DNA of 55,649 nt from Paragemmobacter ruber (GTDB taxonomy: Bacteria > Pseudomonadota > Alphaproteobacteria > Rhodobacterales > Rhodobacteraceae). The stretch is taken from the NCBI RefSeq assembly GCF_009908315.1, contig NZ_JAAATW010000007.1:1-55649 (forward strand), read 5' to 3'. The position numbers and the translations under genes are program-made. Positions 1-9,165 of this stretch are shown piece after piece. The notes beneath the pieces are model-generated. The model was not told where the DNA came from. It saw nothing but the letters and a program-made list of their open reading frames with translations, and ran no database searches. Numbering within the stretch: position 1 is the stretch's first letter; each line of letters begins with the position of its first letter.

Positions 1-318
1 GGCGGGCTTTTGGCGTTGATGGGGGGCGTGTGGGGGCGTGTGGGGGCGAGAGTGTGGGGTCAGGGATAGGGGCCGGAAAGGGCGTGGGGGGTGGATCGGG
101 GGGCGGGGCAGGATGCGGGGGGCGAGATGGGCGAGCCTTTATTCTGGGCGGGGGCGAGTGCGAGGCAGACGGGACAGGGGCCAGAATAGGGGTCAGGATA
201 GGGGCGTTTTGGCGGGTCGGCAGGCGGGGTGGCAGGCTGGAGTAATGATGGGCGGGTCTTTTGCGCGGGCGGGGGCGGCGGCTTGCGCGCGCCGCCCCGG
301 TTCGGTGCGTTTGGGCGG
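1..318. other. Gene-free, strand-asymmetric G-rich/C-rich stretch
   Basis: I see no credible gene here. The + strand is packed with G runs, including the 10-base unit GTGTGGGGGC twice in tandem near position 30-50. Read in the direction of the imelysin-like gene that ends at 319, the transcript would be C-rich and G-poor, the composition known for Rho loading sites, so a Rho-dependent terminator is possible. The open frames crossing it are proline- or glycine-rich artefacts of base composition. Confidence 0.4.
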
Positions 319-1581
319 TTACTGGAAGACCGCGTCGGGATTGTCGAGGCTGTCGGAGCCTTCGATGGCGATGCCATCGAGACCGAGCGCAGCGATGACG
401 CGTTCGATGGAGCGGGTCTGGGCGATCAGGCCGTCCACCCCGCCCATGATCAGCGCCTCGCCCCCGGCATTGCCGGGTGCCAGCATCTCGTCATAGGCGA
501 AGCCCGCTTCGGCGGCGGTCTTGATGCGTCCGAGCGCGAGGACGGCATCGGTGAGGCGGGCGCGCATCTCGGCATCCAGCGCGGGGTCCTTGGCGGCCAC
601 CAGATCCGAAAGCGAGGGGCCGGAAACGGTGGTGCCATCGGTGCGGGTGTAGCTGCCCAGATAGACCGAGCGGATGCCCACGCCGTTGTAGAAGTGATCG
701 TTGTGGGTGTTGTCGGCGAAGCAGGAATGTTCTTCCTCGGGGTCGTTCAGCATAAGGCCGAGGCGCATGCGTTCGCCCGCCGTCTCGCCATAGGAGAGGC
801 TGCCCATGCCGGTGAGGATGGCGGCGAGGCCTGCGGTTTCGTCGGCCATGAGGGCGGCGCGGGCGGCGCCGTCATCGCCCCATTGCGCGACCATCCAGTC
901 CAGATCGCTGACCAGCAGGTCGGTCGCTGCCGCGAGATAGGCGGCGCGGCGGTCGCAATGGCCGCCGGTGCAGGCGGCGCCGCGGGCGAAATCGGTGGCG
1001 GGGCGCGCGCCCGCGCCATCGCCATGGCCGTTCAGATCCTGCCCCCAGAGCAGGAATTCGATGGCGTGATAGCCAGTGGCGACGTTCGCCTCTACCCCGC
1101 CTGCCTCGTGCAGGGTGTCGCGCAGGAGGGCGGGGGTGATGGCGGTGGCGTCGATCTCTGTGCCCGAGAGGGGGAAGGTGGGGTTGGCGATCACGTTCAG
1201 GGCGGCAAGCTGGTTTTCGTCGGTCGGGCCGCCATAGCCGCCATCGACATAGTCGATCAGGCCTTCGTCGAGCGGCCAGGCGTTCACGCCGCCTTCCCAG
1301 TCATCCACGATGGGATTGCCGAAGCGAAACACCTCGGTCTGCTGATAGGGGACGCGGGCGGCAAGCCATGCGTTGCGGGCGGCGGCGAGGGTGGCATCCG
1401 ACGGGGCGGCGATCAGCGCGGCGGTGGCCTGTTGCAGGGCCTGCGCGGCGGCGAGGCTGTCGGCGTAGTTGGCGGCGGCGATGTCGGCATAGGTGTCGAG
1501 CACGGCGGAGGCCTCTTGCGCGGGGGCGGCCCCGGCGAAGGCGGCGGTGAGCGCCGTGCCGGCGAGAAGCGTGCGGATCAT
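319..1581 (-). CDS. Imelysin-like (peptidase M75 family) periplasmic protein
   Basis: This 420-residue protein belongs to the imelysin/IrpA-like family, usually periplasmic and tied to iron uptake or iron sensing; peptidase activity is doubtful for most members. The N-terminus is a signal peptide with probable cleavage after APAQ near residue 22. The family signature GxHxxE appears as GYHAIEFLLWG, with G170, H172 and E175. A second cysteine-containing segment (CTGGHCD) follows. The start is the ATG whose complement ends at 1581; a longer in-frame extension is arginine/proline/histidine-rich and not credible. An imperfect palindrome 67-90 bases upstream could be an iron-responsive operator. 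No TonB receptor or Dyp peroxidase partner is adjacent, so its exact iron role is open. Confidence 0.85.
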   Translation of the reverse strand: MIRTLLAGTALTAAFAGAAPAQEASAVLDTYADIAAANYADSLAAAQALQQATAALIAAPSDATLAAARNAWLAARVPYQQTEVFRFGNPIVDDWEGGVNAWPLDEGLIDYVDGGYGGPTDENQLAALNVIANPTFPLSGTEIDATAITPALLRDTLHEAGGVEANVATGYHAIEFLLWGQDLNGHGDGAGARPATDFARGAACTGGHCDRRAAYLAAATDLLVSDLDWMVAQWGDDGAARAALMADETAGLAAILTGMGSLSYGETAGERMRLGLMLNDPEEEHSCFADNTHNDHFYNGVGIRSVYLGSYTRTDGTTVSGPSLSDLVAAKDPALDAEMRARLTDAVLALGRIKTAAEAGFAYDEMLAPGNAGGEALIMGGVDGLIAQTRSIERVIAALGLDGIAIEGSDSLDNPDAVFQ

Positions 1582-1647
1582 GGTCTGTCCCTTTGTCTGA
1601 TGTCCGGCCGTGGGGGCCTTTGGATGTTGCGGGAAACTTACTGATTT

Positions 1648-1671
1648 ACTCGGAATATGCAATGTCTGAGT
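1648..1671. promoter_or_regulatory. Imperfect palindrome upstream of imelysin-like gene (possible operator)
   Basis: The 24-base segment has the dyad pattern ACTCnGA-N3-TGCA-N3-TCnGAGT centred on TGCA, in an AT-richer patch between the two divergent genes. Position and symmetry suit a dimeric repressor, possibly iron-responsive because of the downstream gene. I do not match it with certainty to any named iron box. Confidence 0.35.
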
Positions 1672-1809
1672 TTTTTGATCGGTAAATCGTGGGGCGGGTA
1701 GGGTGGGTGGTTCGGGGGGCGGTTGGGGGGCGGTGCTTTCGGCCTTTGTCTTTTGGCGGGAATGGGTAACGCTGTGGGCGAGTTGGGGGGCGTGGAGAGG
1801 GAGATGGGG

Positions 1810-3498
1810 ATGCGCCGCGTTCTGGCCGGGCTGATCGGACCTGCGTCGCTGCCGGGGGTTGCGCTGGGGCTTTTGTTCTTTGCCGCGTCGCTGACGCCAT
1901 CGCTGATCCCGCGGGGGCCGGAGGTGCAGGGGGTGCTGGGCGGCGTGGTGATGGCGCTGGGCTATCTGGGCTGGCAGGTGGTGGCGCTGATCTGGCGGGC
2001 GGCGGACATGCCCTGTCTGCGGGGGCGGGCGGCGGCGGTGGTGTCGGGCGTGGCGGTGGTGGCGTCGGGCGGGCTGTTCCTGTGGGTGCTGGGGGCGAGC
2101 CTTGGCTGGCAGAACGCGCTGCGGGCGAAGATGGGCATGGCGCCGGAAGAGGCGCTGGGGCTGGCCACGATCCTTGGGCTGGCGGCGGGGGTGTTTGCGC
2201 TGTTCTTTCTGATGGGGCGGGCGGTGGCGGGGATGTTCCGCGTGATCCGGGGGCGGCTGTACCGGGTGATGCCGCCGCGGCGGGCCAATCTGTTTGGCGT
2301 GATTGCGGTGGTGGTGATCCTGTTCGTGGTGACGCGGGACGGGATCGTGGATCGGGTCGTGCTGGCGCTGGACGAGAGTTACGAGGCGGCGCAGGCGCTG
2401 TTTGACCGCGCGCCGCCGCCGCCTGCGGAGGCGCGCAAGACGGGAAGCGCGGCCTCGCTGGTGGATTGGGCGGCGATGGGGGCGCCGGGGCGGGATTATG
2501 TGACGGGCGGCCCGGATGCGGCGGCGATCGCGGCCTTTACCGGGCGGCCCGCGCTGGAGCCGATCCGCGTCTATGTGGGGCGCGCCAATGCCGAGACACC
2601 GCGCGCGCGGGCAGAACTGGCGCTGGCCGAATTGCAGCGGCAGGGGGCGTTTGCGCGCCAGGTGCTGATCGTGGCAAGCCCGACGGGGACGGGATGGATG
2701 GACCCGGGCGCGATGGACCCGGTGGAATACATGCATGGGGGCGATATCGCCACGGTGACGGTGCAGTATTCCTATCTGCAATCGCCGCTTGCGCTGATCC
2801 TTGAGACGGATGCGGGGCTGGCGCAGGCGACCGCCCTGCAGGAAGTGGTGCATGGCTATTGGAAGACGCTGCCGCCCGAGGCGCGGCCACGGCTTTATGT
2901 GCATGGCTTGAGCCTTGGGGCGTGGTCGTCGATGTATGCGACGAACCTGTTCCGGCTGCTGGATGATCCGATCCACGGGGCGTTCTGGGCGGGGCCGCCC
3001 TTTCCGTCGGCCTTCTGGAATTACGTGCAGAACCAGCGCAATCCGGGCAGCCCTTGGGTGTTGCCGGTGATCGGGGACGGATCGCTGGTGCGCTATGCGT
3101 CGGCAACCGCCGATGGTTCCGGGGCTGGCGGTGCGGGTGCCGGGGGGTCATGGGGGCGGATGCGGATCATGTTCCTGCAATATTCCAGCGATCCGGTGGT
3201 GTTCTATGATCCGGCATCGCTGTGGCGGGCGCCGCCCTGGATGCGCGAGGCGCCGGCGGCGGACATGTCGGATCATTTCACCTTCATGCCGGTGGTGACG
3301 CAGTTCCAGTTGGCGCTGGACATGACGCTGTCCTTCGGGGCGCCGCCGGGCCATGGGCATGCCTATTTCGCACGCGACTATATCGGCCCCTGGGTGCAGG
3401 TGACCGATCCCGAGGGTTGGACCGCCGCCGATACCGCGCGGCTGATCGCGCGCTGCGGGAAGGCCATGGGAGAGGGATGTCAGGGCGTGGCCGAGTGA
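1810..3498 (+). CDS. Membrane alpha/beta-hydrolase family protein (DUF2319-like)
   Basis: The 562-residue product has about four to five hydrophobic segments in the first 200 residues, then a soluble alpha/beta-hydrolase domain. The nucleophile elbow is VHGLSLGAW, with the serine at about residue 368. Such two-part proteins (N-terminal membrane region plus C-terminal hydrolase) are a known family whose substrate is not established. The ATG at 1810 is preferred because GGAGAGGG lies at a good distance; an ATG six bases earlier is too close to it. The gene is divergent from the imelysin-like gene and followed by a separate efflux pair. A glycine-rich insert near residues 435-450 looks like a flexible loop. 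Confidence 0.75.
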   Translation: MRRVLAGLIGPASLPGVALGLLFFAASLTPSLIPRGPEVQGVLGGVVMALGYLGWQVVALIWRAADMPCLRGRAAAVVSGVAVVASGGLFLWVLGASLGWQNALRAKMGMAPEEALGLATILGLAAGVFALFFLMGRAVAGMFRVIRGRLYRVMPPRRANLFGVIAVVVILFVVTRDGIVDRVVLALDESYEAAQALFDRAPPPPAEARKTGSAASLVDWAAMGAPGRDYVTGGPDAAAIAAFTGRPALEPIRVYVGRANAETPRARAELALAELQRQGAFARQVLIVASPTGTGWMDPGAMDPVEYMHGGDIATVTVQYSYLQSPLALILETDAGLAQATALQEVVHGYWKTLPPEARPRLYVHGLSLGAWSSMYATNLFRLLDDPIHGAFWAGPPFPSAFWNYVQNQRNPGSPWVLPVIGDGSLVRYASATADGSGAGGAGAGGSWGRMRIMFLQYSSDPVVFYDPASLWRAPPWMREAPAADMSDHFTFMPVVTQFQLALDMTLSFGAPPGHGHAYFARDYIGPWVQVTDPEGWTAADTARLIARCGKAMGEGCQGVAE

Positions 3499-3694
3499 TC
3501 GGGGGGGTGATCCGGGGCGCGGGGTGGCGGCGCGGATGCCCAATTCCTGATCGCGGGGGGCCTTTCTGCCGTGCGATGACACCATCGTGAGGTTATATCA
3601 GGTGCCCGAGGGTTGCGCGCCGCGCAAACTGCGGCACTTCTTCGCGCAATCTTTTGGCTTTCGGTGATCCGACCCCGATTTGAGGATTTGCAGC

Positions 3695-4867
3695 ATGGCG
3701 ATGTGGAAGCAACTCAGCCTGAGTGTTGTCGTTCTGATCGCGGCACTGATCGGATCGGCGGCGCTGCTGCCTGCGGCGAATCTGGCGTTGCGGGGGGTCG
3801 GGCTGGGGCCGGTGCTGGATCTGGTGGGGCTGGCTGCGCCCGAGGCGGAGAGCGCGGAGGGTGGCGGGCGCGCGGCGGGCGCGGCGCCCATGGTGGTGGC
3901 GCGGGCGCCGGGCGAGGCGCGCATCGCGGACCGGGTGGCGGCGATCGGCGACGGGCAGGCCATCCGCGCGGTGACCGTGCTGCCCGAGACGCCGGGCCGG
4001 GTGACAGAGGTGCTGGTGCAATCGGGGCAGCGTGTGCAGGAGGGCGATGTCCTGTTGCGGCTGGACAGCGAGGCCGAGACCATCGCGCTGGAGCGCGCGC
4101 GGCTGATGCAGGACGATGCGCGGGCGGCGCTGGAGCGGTTGCAGCAGTTGCAGGGATCGGGCGCCAGCACGGCGGTGCAGTTGCGAGAGGCGGAGCTTGC
4201 GCTGCGGCAGGCCGAGCTTGAGGTGCGGCAAGCGGAGTTCGATCTGTCCTTGCGCGAGATCCGGGCGCCGGTCGCGGGCTGGATCGGCATCCTGAACGCT
4301 GAGGTGGGGGCGCAGGTGACCACGACGACCGAGATCGCCGATATCGACGACCGTTCGGTGCTGCTTGTCGATTTCCGTCTGCCAGAGCGGATGGTGGGGC
4401 GGATCGCGCCCGGCGATCCGGTGACGGCAGAGGCGCTTGCGGGTGGGCTTGGGTCGATCACGGGCGTGGTGAGCGCGGTCGACAACCGGGTGGATCTGAC
4501 GAGCCGGACGCTGCGGGTGCAGGCGCGGCTGGAGAACGGGGATGATCGGCTGCGGGCGGGGATGTCGTTTGCGATCTCGGTCGATCTGCCGGGGGAACCG
4601 GCGCCGGCGGTGGACCCGCTGTCGGTGCAGTGGAGCCGGGACGGCGCCTTTGTCTGGGTGGTGCGCGACGGGGCGGCGGAGCGGCTGTCGGTGCGCATCC
4701 TGCAGCGGTCGGAGACGGCGGTGATGGTGGAGGCCGATTTCCTGCCCGGCGATCTGGTGATCGTGGAGGGCGTGCAGGCGGTGCGCCCGGGCGCGCCGGT
4801 GGAGGTGCGGGGCGAGGCGGCGACGGCCGGGGCAAGCGAGGGCGCGGTGACGCCTGCCAAGCTGTGA
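3695..4867 (+). CDS. RND efflux periplasmic adaptor (membrane fusion protein)
   Basis: The 390-residue protein has an N-terminal membrane anchor (residues about 6-30), a lipoyl-like half-motif (VQSGQRVQEGDVLLRL), a heptad-rich hairpin with glutamine, glutamate and leucine repeats (about 125-180), the second lipoyl half (IRAPVAGWIG), a beta-barrel and a membrane-proximal domain. This is the standard layout of HlyD/AcrA-type adaptors that link an inner-membrane RND pump to an outer-membrane channel. The ATG at 3695 has AGGA eight bases upstream; an upstream TTG in frame is less likely. The pump gene begins 11 bases after the stop, so they form an operon. No TolC-type gene is in the window. Confidence 0.9.
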   Translation: MAMWKQLSLSVVVLIAALIGSAALLPAANLALRGVGLGPVLDLVGLAAPEAESAEGGGRAAGAAPMVVARAPGEARIADRVAAIGDGQAIRAVTVLPETPGRVTEVLVQSGQRVQEGDVLLRLDSEAETIALERARLMQDDARAALERLQQLQGSGASTAVQLREAELALRQAELEVRQAEFDLSLREIRAPVAGWIGILNAEVGAQVTTTTEIADIDDRSVLLVDFRLPERMVGRIAPGDPVTAEALAGGLGSITGVVSAVDNRVDLTSRTLRVQARLENGDDRLRAGMSFAISVDLPGEPAPAVDPLSVQWSRDGAFVWVVRDGAAERLSVRILQRSETAVMVEADFLPGDLVIVEGVQAVRPGAPVEVRGEAATAGASEGAVTPAKL

Positions 4868-4878
4868 CGGGGGGCGGG

Positions 4879-7800
4879 ATGAACCGGACCGAACGCAACG
4901 CACATCTTTCCGGGACGGCGCTGTTCATCCGCCGGCCGATCCTTGCCTTCGTGCTGAACGCGCTGATCGTGATCGCGGGGGTGGCGGGTTATCTGGGTGG
5001 CGAGGTGCGGGAACTGCCCGAGGTGGACCGCCCGGTCATCACGGTGAGCACGGATTATCCCGGCGCCGCGCCCGAGACGATCGACCGCGAGATCACGTCG
5101 GCGATCGAGGGTGCGGCGGGGCGCGTGGCGGGGGTGAGCGACATCTCGTCCAGTTCGCGGTTCGGGCGCAGCCGGGTGACGGTGGAATTCTCGACCTCGA
5201 CCGATCTGGATGTGGCGGCGACCGACATGCGCGATGCCATCGCGCGCATCCAGAACGACCTGCCCGAAGAGGCCGATCCGCCCCGGATCGTGAAGGCCGA
5301 TGCCAATGCCGAGGCGGTGATGCGGCTGTCGCTGACATCGCCGCAGCGCAGCCCCGAGGAGCTGACGCAACTGGCGGAGGATCTGGTGGAGGAGCGGCTG
5401 TTGTCGGTGGAGGGGGTGGCCGATCTGCAGATCTTCGGCGACCGGGCCGAGGTGTTCCGCATCGACATCAACATGCAGCAACTGGCGGCGCGGGGCCTGT
5501 CGCTGGCCGATATGCGCGAGGCGGTGGCGACGGTGTCCTTTGACGCCCCGGCGGGATCGCTGGCGTCGGAGTCGCAGTCGCTGGTGGTGCGGACGACGGC
5601 GGCGATCAATTCGCCCGAGCAGTTCGAGGCTATCATTCTGGGCGACGGGGTGCGGCTGGGCGATGTGGCGCAGGTGAGCCTTGGCCCGGCGCTGGGCGAA
5701 TCCATCCTGCGGTCGAATGGCGAGGCGGGGGTGGGTTTGGGCATCCTGCGGGCGGCGGCGTCCAACACGCTGAGCATTTCGGCCGATGTGAACGCGGCGG
5801 TGGCCGAGTTGCAGCCCCTGCTGCCCGAGGATGTGACGCTGCGGGTCACGTCGGATGATGCCACTTTCGTGGCGGGGGCGCTGAACGAGGTGGTGCTGAC
5901 GCTGATCATGTCCACGGTGATCGTGGTGGCGGTGATCTATGCGTTCCTGTTTGACCTGCGGGCGACGCTGGTGCCTGCCGTCGCGATGCCGGTCGCGCTG
6001 ATCGGGACGCTGGCCACGATCTATATGGCGGGGTTCAGTATCAACATCCTGACGCTGCTGGCGCTGGTGCTGGCGACGGGGATGGTGGTCGATGATGCCA
6101 TCGTGGTGCTGGAAAACATCGTGCGGCGCCGGTCGGAAGGGATGGGCGCGCGGGCGGCGGCGGTGCTGGGGACGCAGCAGGTGTTCTTTGCCGTGGTGAC
6201 GACGACGGCCACGCTGGCGGCGGTCTTCGTGCCGCTGTCCTTTCTGCCCGGCGAGGCGGGCGGGCTGTTCCGCGAGTTCGGCTTTACGCTGGCGATGGCG
6301 GTGCTTCTGTCTTCGGTCGTGGCGTTGACGCTGTGCCCGGTGCTGGCGAGCCGTGTGTTGAAGGAAGAGGCGGCGGGGGCAAAGGCCGCGGGGGATGCGG
6401 CGCAGGGGCCGTTCGTGAAGGCCGGGGCGGCGCTGTCGGGAATGTATCGGCGCAGTCTGGAGGCGGCGCTGGCGGTGCCGGTGGTGGTGGTCGTGGGATC
6501 GGCGCTGTTTGCCGGGGCGGCGGTGCTGGCGGTGGGGACGATCCGGCAGGAACTGACCCCACCCGAGGACCGGGCGACCGTGCTGATGCGGGTCGAGGCG
6601 CCGCAGGGCGTGTCGCTGGACTATACATTTGGCAAGATGCGCGAGGTGGAGGATGCCATCGCGCCCCTGGTCGAGGCGGGCGAGGTGCGCAATGTCTTTG
6701 CCATCGCCGGATCGGGCGGGGCGGCCAATGCGGGCTTCATGGTGCTGACGCTGGCGCCGTGGGGCGAGAGGGAGCGCAGCCAGCAGGAGATCGCGGGCGA
6801 GATCAACCGCAATGTGGGGCAGGTGATCGGGGTGCGGGCCTTTGCGATCCAGCCCAACAGCCTGCGCATCCGGGGCGCGGGGCAGGGGTTGAGCTTTGCG
6901 CTTGTGGGGCCGAGCTATGAAGAGCTGTCCGATCAGGCGGGCGCGCTGGTGGAGGCGATGGAGCAGAACCCGGCCTTCGGGCAGGTGCGGCTGGGCTATG
7001 ACACGACGCAGCCGCAGCTGTTCATCGAGGTGGACCGGGAGCGGGCGTCGGATCTTGGGATCAGCATTGATGGCTTGGGCGAGGCGCTGCAGGCGGTGCT
7101 GGACGGGCGCACGGTGGGGACGGTGTTCATCGGCGACCGGAGCCATGACATCCAGATGATATCGACCGCCGATCCGGTGAACGACCCCAGCGATCTGGAG
7201 CGCATCTTCATGCGGTCGGCCTCGGGCGAGAATGTGCCGGTCTCGGCCTTCGTGCGGCTGGAGGAGCGGGCGGTGGCGCCGGAACTGGGGCGCGAGGCGC
7301 AGCAGCGTTCGGTGCCGATCACGGCGGGGCTGACGCCGGAGCTTTCCCTGGGGCCTGCGCTGGCGGAGGTGGAGCGGCTGGCGGCGGATATCCTACCGCC
7401 CGGAAGCCGGATCGTGCCCCTGGCCGAGGCGGCGGCGCTGAACGAGACGGGATCGGGGCTGTTGATCACCTTCGGTTTTGCGATCCTGATCGTGTTTCTT
7501 GTGCTGGCGGCGCAGTTCGAAAGCTTCATCTCGGCCATCATCGTGATGTCCACGGTGCCGCTGGGGCTGGCCTGTGCGGTGTTCGCGCTGATCCTGAGCG
7601 GGGGGAGCCTGAATGTGTATTCGCAGATCGGGCTGGTGCTTCTGGTGGGGATCATGGCGAAGAACGGCATCCTGATCGTGGAGTTCGCCAACCAGCTGCG
7701 CGATGCCGGCAAGGGCGTGCGCGAGGCGATCCTTGAAGGATCGGTGATCCGGCTGCGCCCGGTGATGATGACCATGGTTTCCACCGTGCTGGGTGGGGTG

Positions 7801-8019
7801 CCGCTGATCCTGTCCACCGGGCCGGGGGCGGAGGCGCGCGAGGCGCTGGGCTGGGTGATCGTGGGGGGGCTGGGTCTGGCGACGGTGGTGACGCTGTATC
7901 TGACGCCGGTGGTCTATCTGCTGCTGGCGGGGTGGTCGGTGCCGAAGGCGGCAGAGGAGGCGCGGCTGCGGCGCGAGTTGGACGCGGCCACGGGGGAGGG
8001 GTCGGTTCCGGCGGAATAG
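4879..8019 (+). CDS. RND-family inner-membrane efflux pump
   Basis: At 1046 residues this has the full length of RND transporters. It shows an N-terminal transmembrane helix (FVLNALIVIAGVAGYL), a large periplasmic domain, a block of helices near 335-540 that contains the proton-relay motif GMVVDDAIVVLENI with the paired aspartates, a second periplasmic domain, and a final helix block with LLVGIMAKNGILIVEF. The sequence is of the multidrug/solvent HAE-1 or MexF-like class rather than the heavy-metal class, because the DD pair is present and no metal-binding methionine set is evident. Substrates cannot be read from sequence. The gene ends inside the loop of a strong hairpin. Confidence 0.92.
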   Translation: MNRTERNAHLSGTALFIRRPILAFVLNALIVIAGVAGYLGGEVRELPEVDRPVITVSTDYPGAAPETIDREITSAIEGAAGRVAGVSDISSSSRFGRSRVTVEFSTSTDLDVAATDMRDAIARIQNDLPEEADPPRIVKADANAEAVMRLSLTSPQRSPEELTQLAEDLVEERLLSVEGVADLQIFGDRAEVFRIDINMQQLAARGLSLADMREAVATVSFDAPAGSLASESQSLVVRTTAAINSPEQFEAIILGDGVRLGDVAQVSLGPALGESILRSNGEAGVGLGILRAAASNTLSISADVNAAVAELQPLLPEDVTLRVTSDDATFVAGALNEVVLTLIMSTVIVVAVIYAFLFDLRATLVPAVAMPVALIGTLATIYMAGFSINILTLLALVLATGMVVDDAIVVLENIVRRRSEGMGARAAAVLGTQQVFFAVVTTTATLAAVFVPLSFLPGEAGGLFREFGFTLAMAVLLSSVVALTLCPVLASRVLKEEAAGAKAAGDAAQGPFVKAGAALSGMYRRSLEAALAVPVVVVVGSALFAGAAVLAVGTIRQELTPPEDRATVLMRVEAPQGVSLDYTFGKMREVEDAIAPLVEAGEVRNVFAIAGSGGAANAGFMVLTLAPWGERERSQQEIAGEINRNVGQVIGVRAFAIQPNSLRIRGAGQGLSFALVGPSYEELSDQAGALVEAMEQNPAFGQVRLGYDTTQPQLFIEVDRERASDLGISIDGLGEALQAVLDGRTVGTVFIGDRSHDIQMISTADPVNDPSDLERIFMRSASGENVPVSAFVRLEERAVAPELGREAQQRSVPITAGLTPELSLGPALAEVERLAADILPPGSRIVPLAEAAALNETGSGLLITFGFAILIVFLVLAAQFESFISAIIVMSTVPLGLACAVFALILSGGSLNVYSQIGLVLLVGIMAKNGILIVEFANQLRDAGKGVREAILEGSVIRLRPVMMTMVSTVLGGVPLILSTGPGAEAREALGWVIVGGLGLATVVTLYLTPVVYLLLAGWSVPKAAEEARLRRELDAATGEGSVPAE

Positions 8020-8030
8020 CGCCGGAACCG
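8003..8030. terminator. Hairpin between convergent genes, stop codon in the loop
   Basis: An 11-bp perfect stem (CGGTTCCGGCG with its complement) encloses the six-base loop GAATAG. The loop holds the TAG stop codon of the RND pump gene. There is no T-run on the + side. It lies between the convergent pump and serine hydrolase genes and could terminate or stabilise both transcripts. Confidence 0.55.
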
Positions 8031-8040
8031 GGGTCATGGA

Positions 8041-9048
8041 TCAGGCCAGAGCCAGAACCGGGCCGTCGATGAGGCGCATGAGGGCGCCGAAATAGCCCTC
8101 GGACCGGGCGGGTTGTGTCGGGTCCGAGGTGATGGCGAGGGCGAGGCCGCGGTCGGGATGGGCGGCAATGACCTGCCCGCCATAGCCGCGGGCGATGATC
8201 CAGCCTGTATCGCTGAGAAACCAGCCGAGCCCGTAGCCGAGGCCCGAAAAGGGCGAGCGGGTCTGCACCTGCCGCGAGGCGGTCACCCAGTCGGGGGCGA
8301 TGACCTGTGCGTCCCCGTAGCGGCCGTTGTCGCGCATCAGTAGCGCCACGCTCAGCATGGCCTGCGGGGTCAGCGCCATTTCGTTGCCGCCGAAATGGAA
8401 GCCCTGCGGATCGCGGGTCCAGTCGGGGATGTCGATGCCCAAGGGTGCGCCCAGCCGTTCGCGCGCCAGATCGCGCAGCGTGGTGCCGGTGGCGGTGACC
8501 AGTGCCGCGCCCAGCACATGGGTGGTGCCGGTGGAATAGATCATGCGCCCGCCATTGGGCGCGATGCGCGGCTGGCGCAGGGCATAGGCGACCCAGTTGG
8601 GCGATGAGACCCAGGCCCCATAATTGCCGCCCGAGGTGCCCTGCAACCCGCCGCGCAGGGTGACGAGATCGTTCATCGTCAGATCGGCCACGCCTTGGGT
8701 GGCGTCGGCGGGGATCAGATCCGGGGCGACATCGCCGAGACGGGCGGAAAGCGACGGCACCTCGCCCCGCGCGATGGCGGTGCCGAGGAGCAGGGCGAGC
8801 AGGCTTTTGGAACAGGATTTGATGTTGGCCGCGCGGTCAAGGCCGCGCCCGCGCGGGGCTTCGGCGAGGATCACCTCATCGCCGCGCTGCACGAGGATGG
8901 CATGGAGTTGCGGCAGGTCGAGCGCCGCGCGGCGCAGGTCGGCCACGGCATCGGTTTGGGCGCGCAGGGGGTGGGCGCGCAGGAGCAGGGGCGCGGCGAG
9001 GCCGCCCATCAGGGCGAGGGTGAAACTGCGGCGGGCGAGGGTGGGCAT
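8041..9048 (-). CDS. Exported serine hydrolase (beta-lactamase class C fold)
   Basis: The 335-residue protein has a twin-arginine-like signal (ARRSFTLAL followed by a hydrophobic stretch, cleavage near LRAQ). The mature part carries the SxxK motif as SCSK in NIKSCSKSLL, a YST tyrosine motif and a GYGGQ box in the place of the usual KTG/HxG. This is the penicillin-binding-protein/esterase-like family (PF00144 type), often esterases or amide hydrolases rather than true antibiotic resistance enzymes. It is the last gene on this strand after the fumarylacetoacetase-family gene, separated by 113 bases that contain phased GTCAC repeats, so it may have its own promoter. Confidence 0.85.
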   Translation of the reverse strand: MPTLARRSFTLALMGGLAAPLLLRAHPLRAQTDAVADLRRAALDLPQLHAILVQRGDEVILAEAPRGRGLDRAANIKSCSKSLLALLLGTAIARGEVPSLSARLGDVAPDLIPADATQGVADLTMNDLVTLRGGLQGTSGGNYGAWVSSPNWVAYALRQPRIAPNGGRMIYSTGTTHVLGAALVTATGTTLRDLARERLGAPLGIDIPDWTRDPQGFHFGGNEMALTPQAMLSVALLMRDNGRYGDAQVIAPDWVTASRQVQTRSPFSGLGYGLGWFLSDTGWIIARGYGGQVIAAHPDRGLALAITSDPTQPARSEGYFGALMRLIDGPVLALA

Positions 9049-9128
9049 GGGCGCGACCTGTGTTTGGGATCCGCGCCGAGAATGACCGCCCGAAGGCGCG
9101 CGGCAAGGGGGGCGCCGGGGGCAAGCCG

Positions 9129-9165
9129 GTCACACCCTGTCACATCCGGGTCACGTTCCTGTCAA
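9129..9165. repeat. Four GTCAC-type repeats spaced by one helical turn
   Basis: GTCAC occurs at 9129, 9139 and 9150, and GTCAA at 9161, with start-to-start spacings of 10, 11 and 11 bases. The set lies 81-117 bases upstream of the serine hydrolase start, and the last copy overlaps the stop codon of the preceding gene. Regular helical phasing suggests cooperative binding of a regulator to one DNA face. Confidence 0.4.

Noticed and set aside
3598-7146. A very long open frame on the minus strand opposite the RND efflux genes
   Set aside because: It is an arginine/histidine/proline-rich shadow of high-GC coding sequence; the plus-strand products are clear RND adaptor and pump proteins.
8041-9048. 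Antibiotic-resistance beta-lactamase
   Set aside because: The SxxK and Tyr motifs fit the wider serine hydrolase/esterase family, but the usual KTG is replaced by a GYGG box and nothing points to drug hydrolysis.
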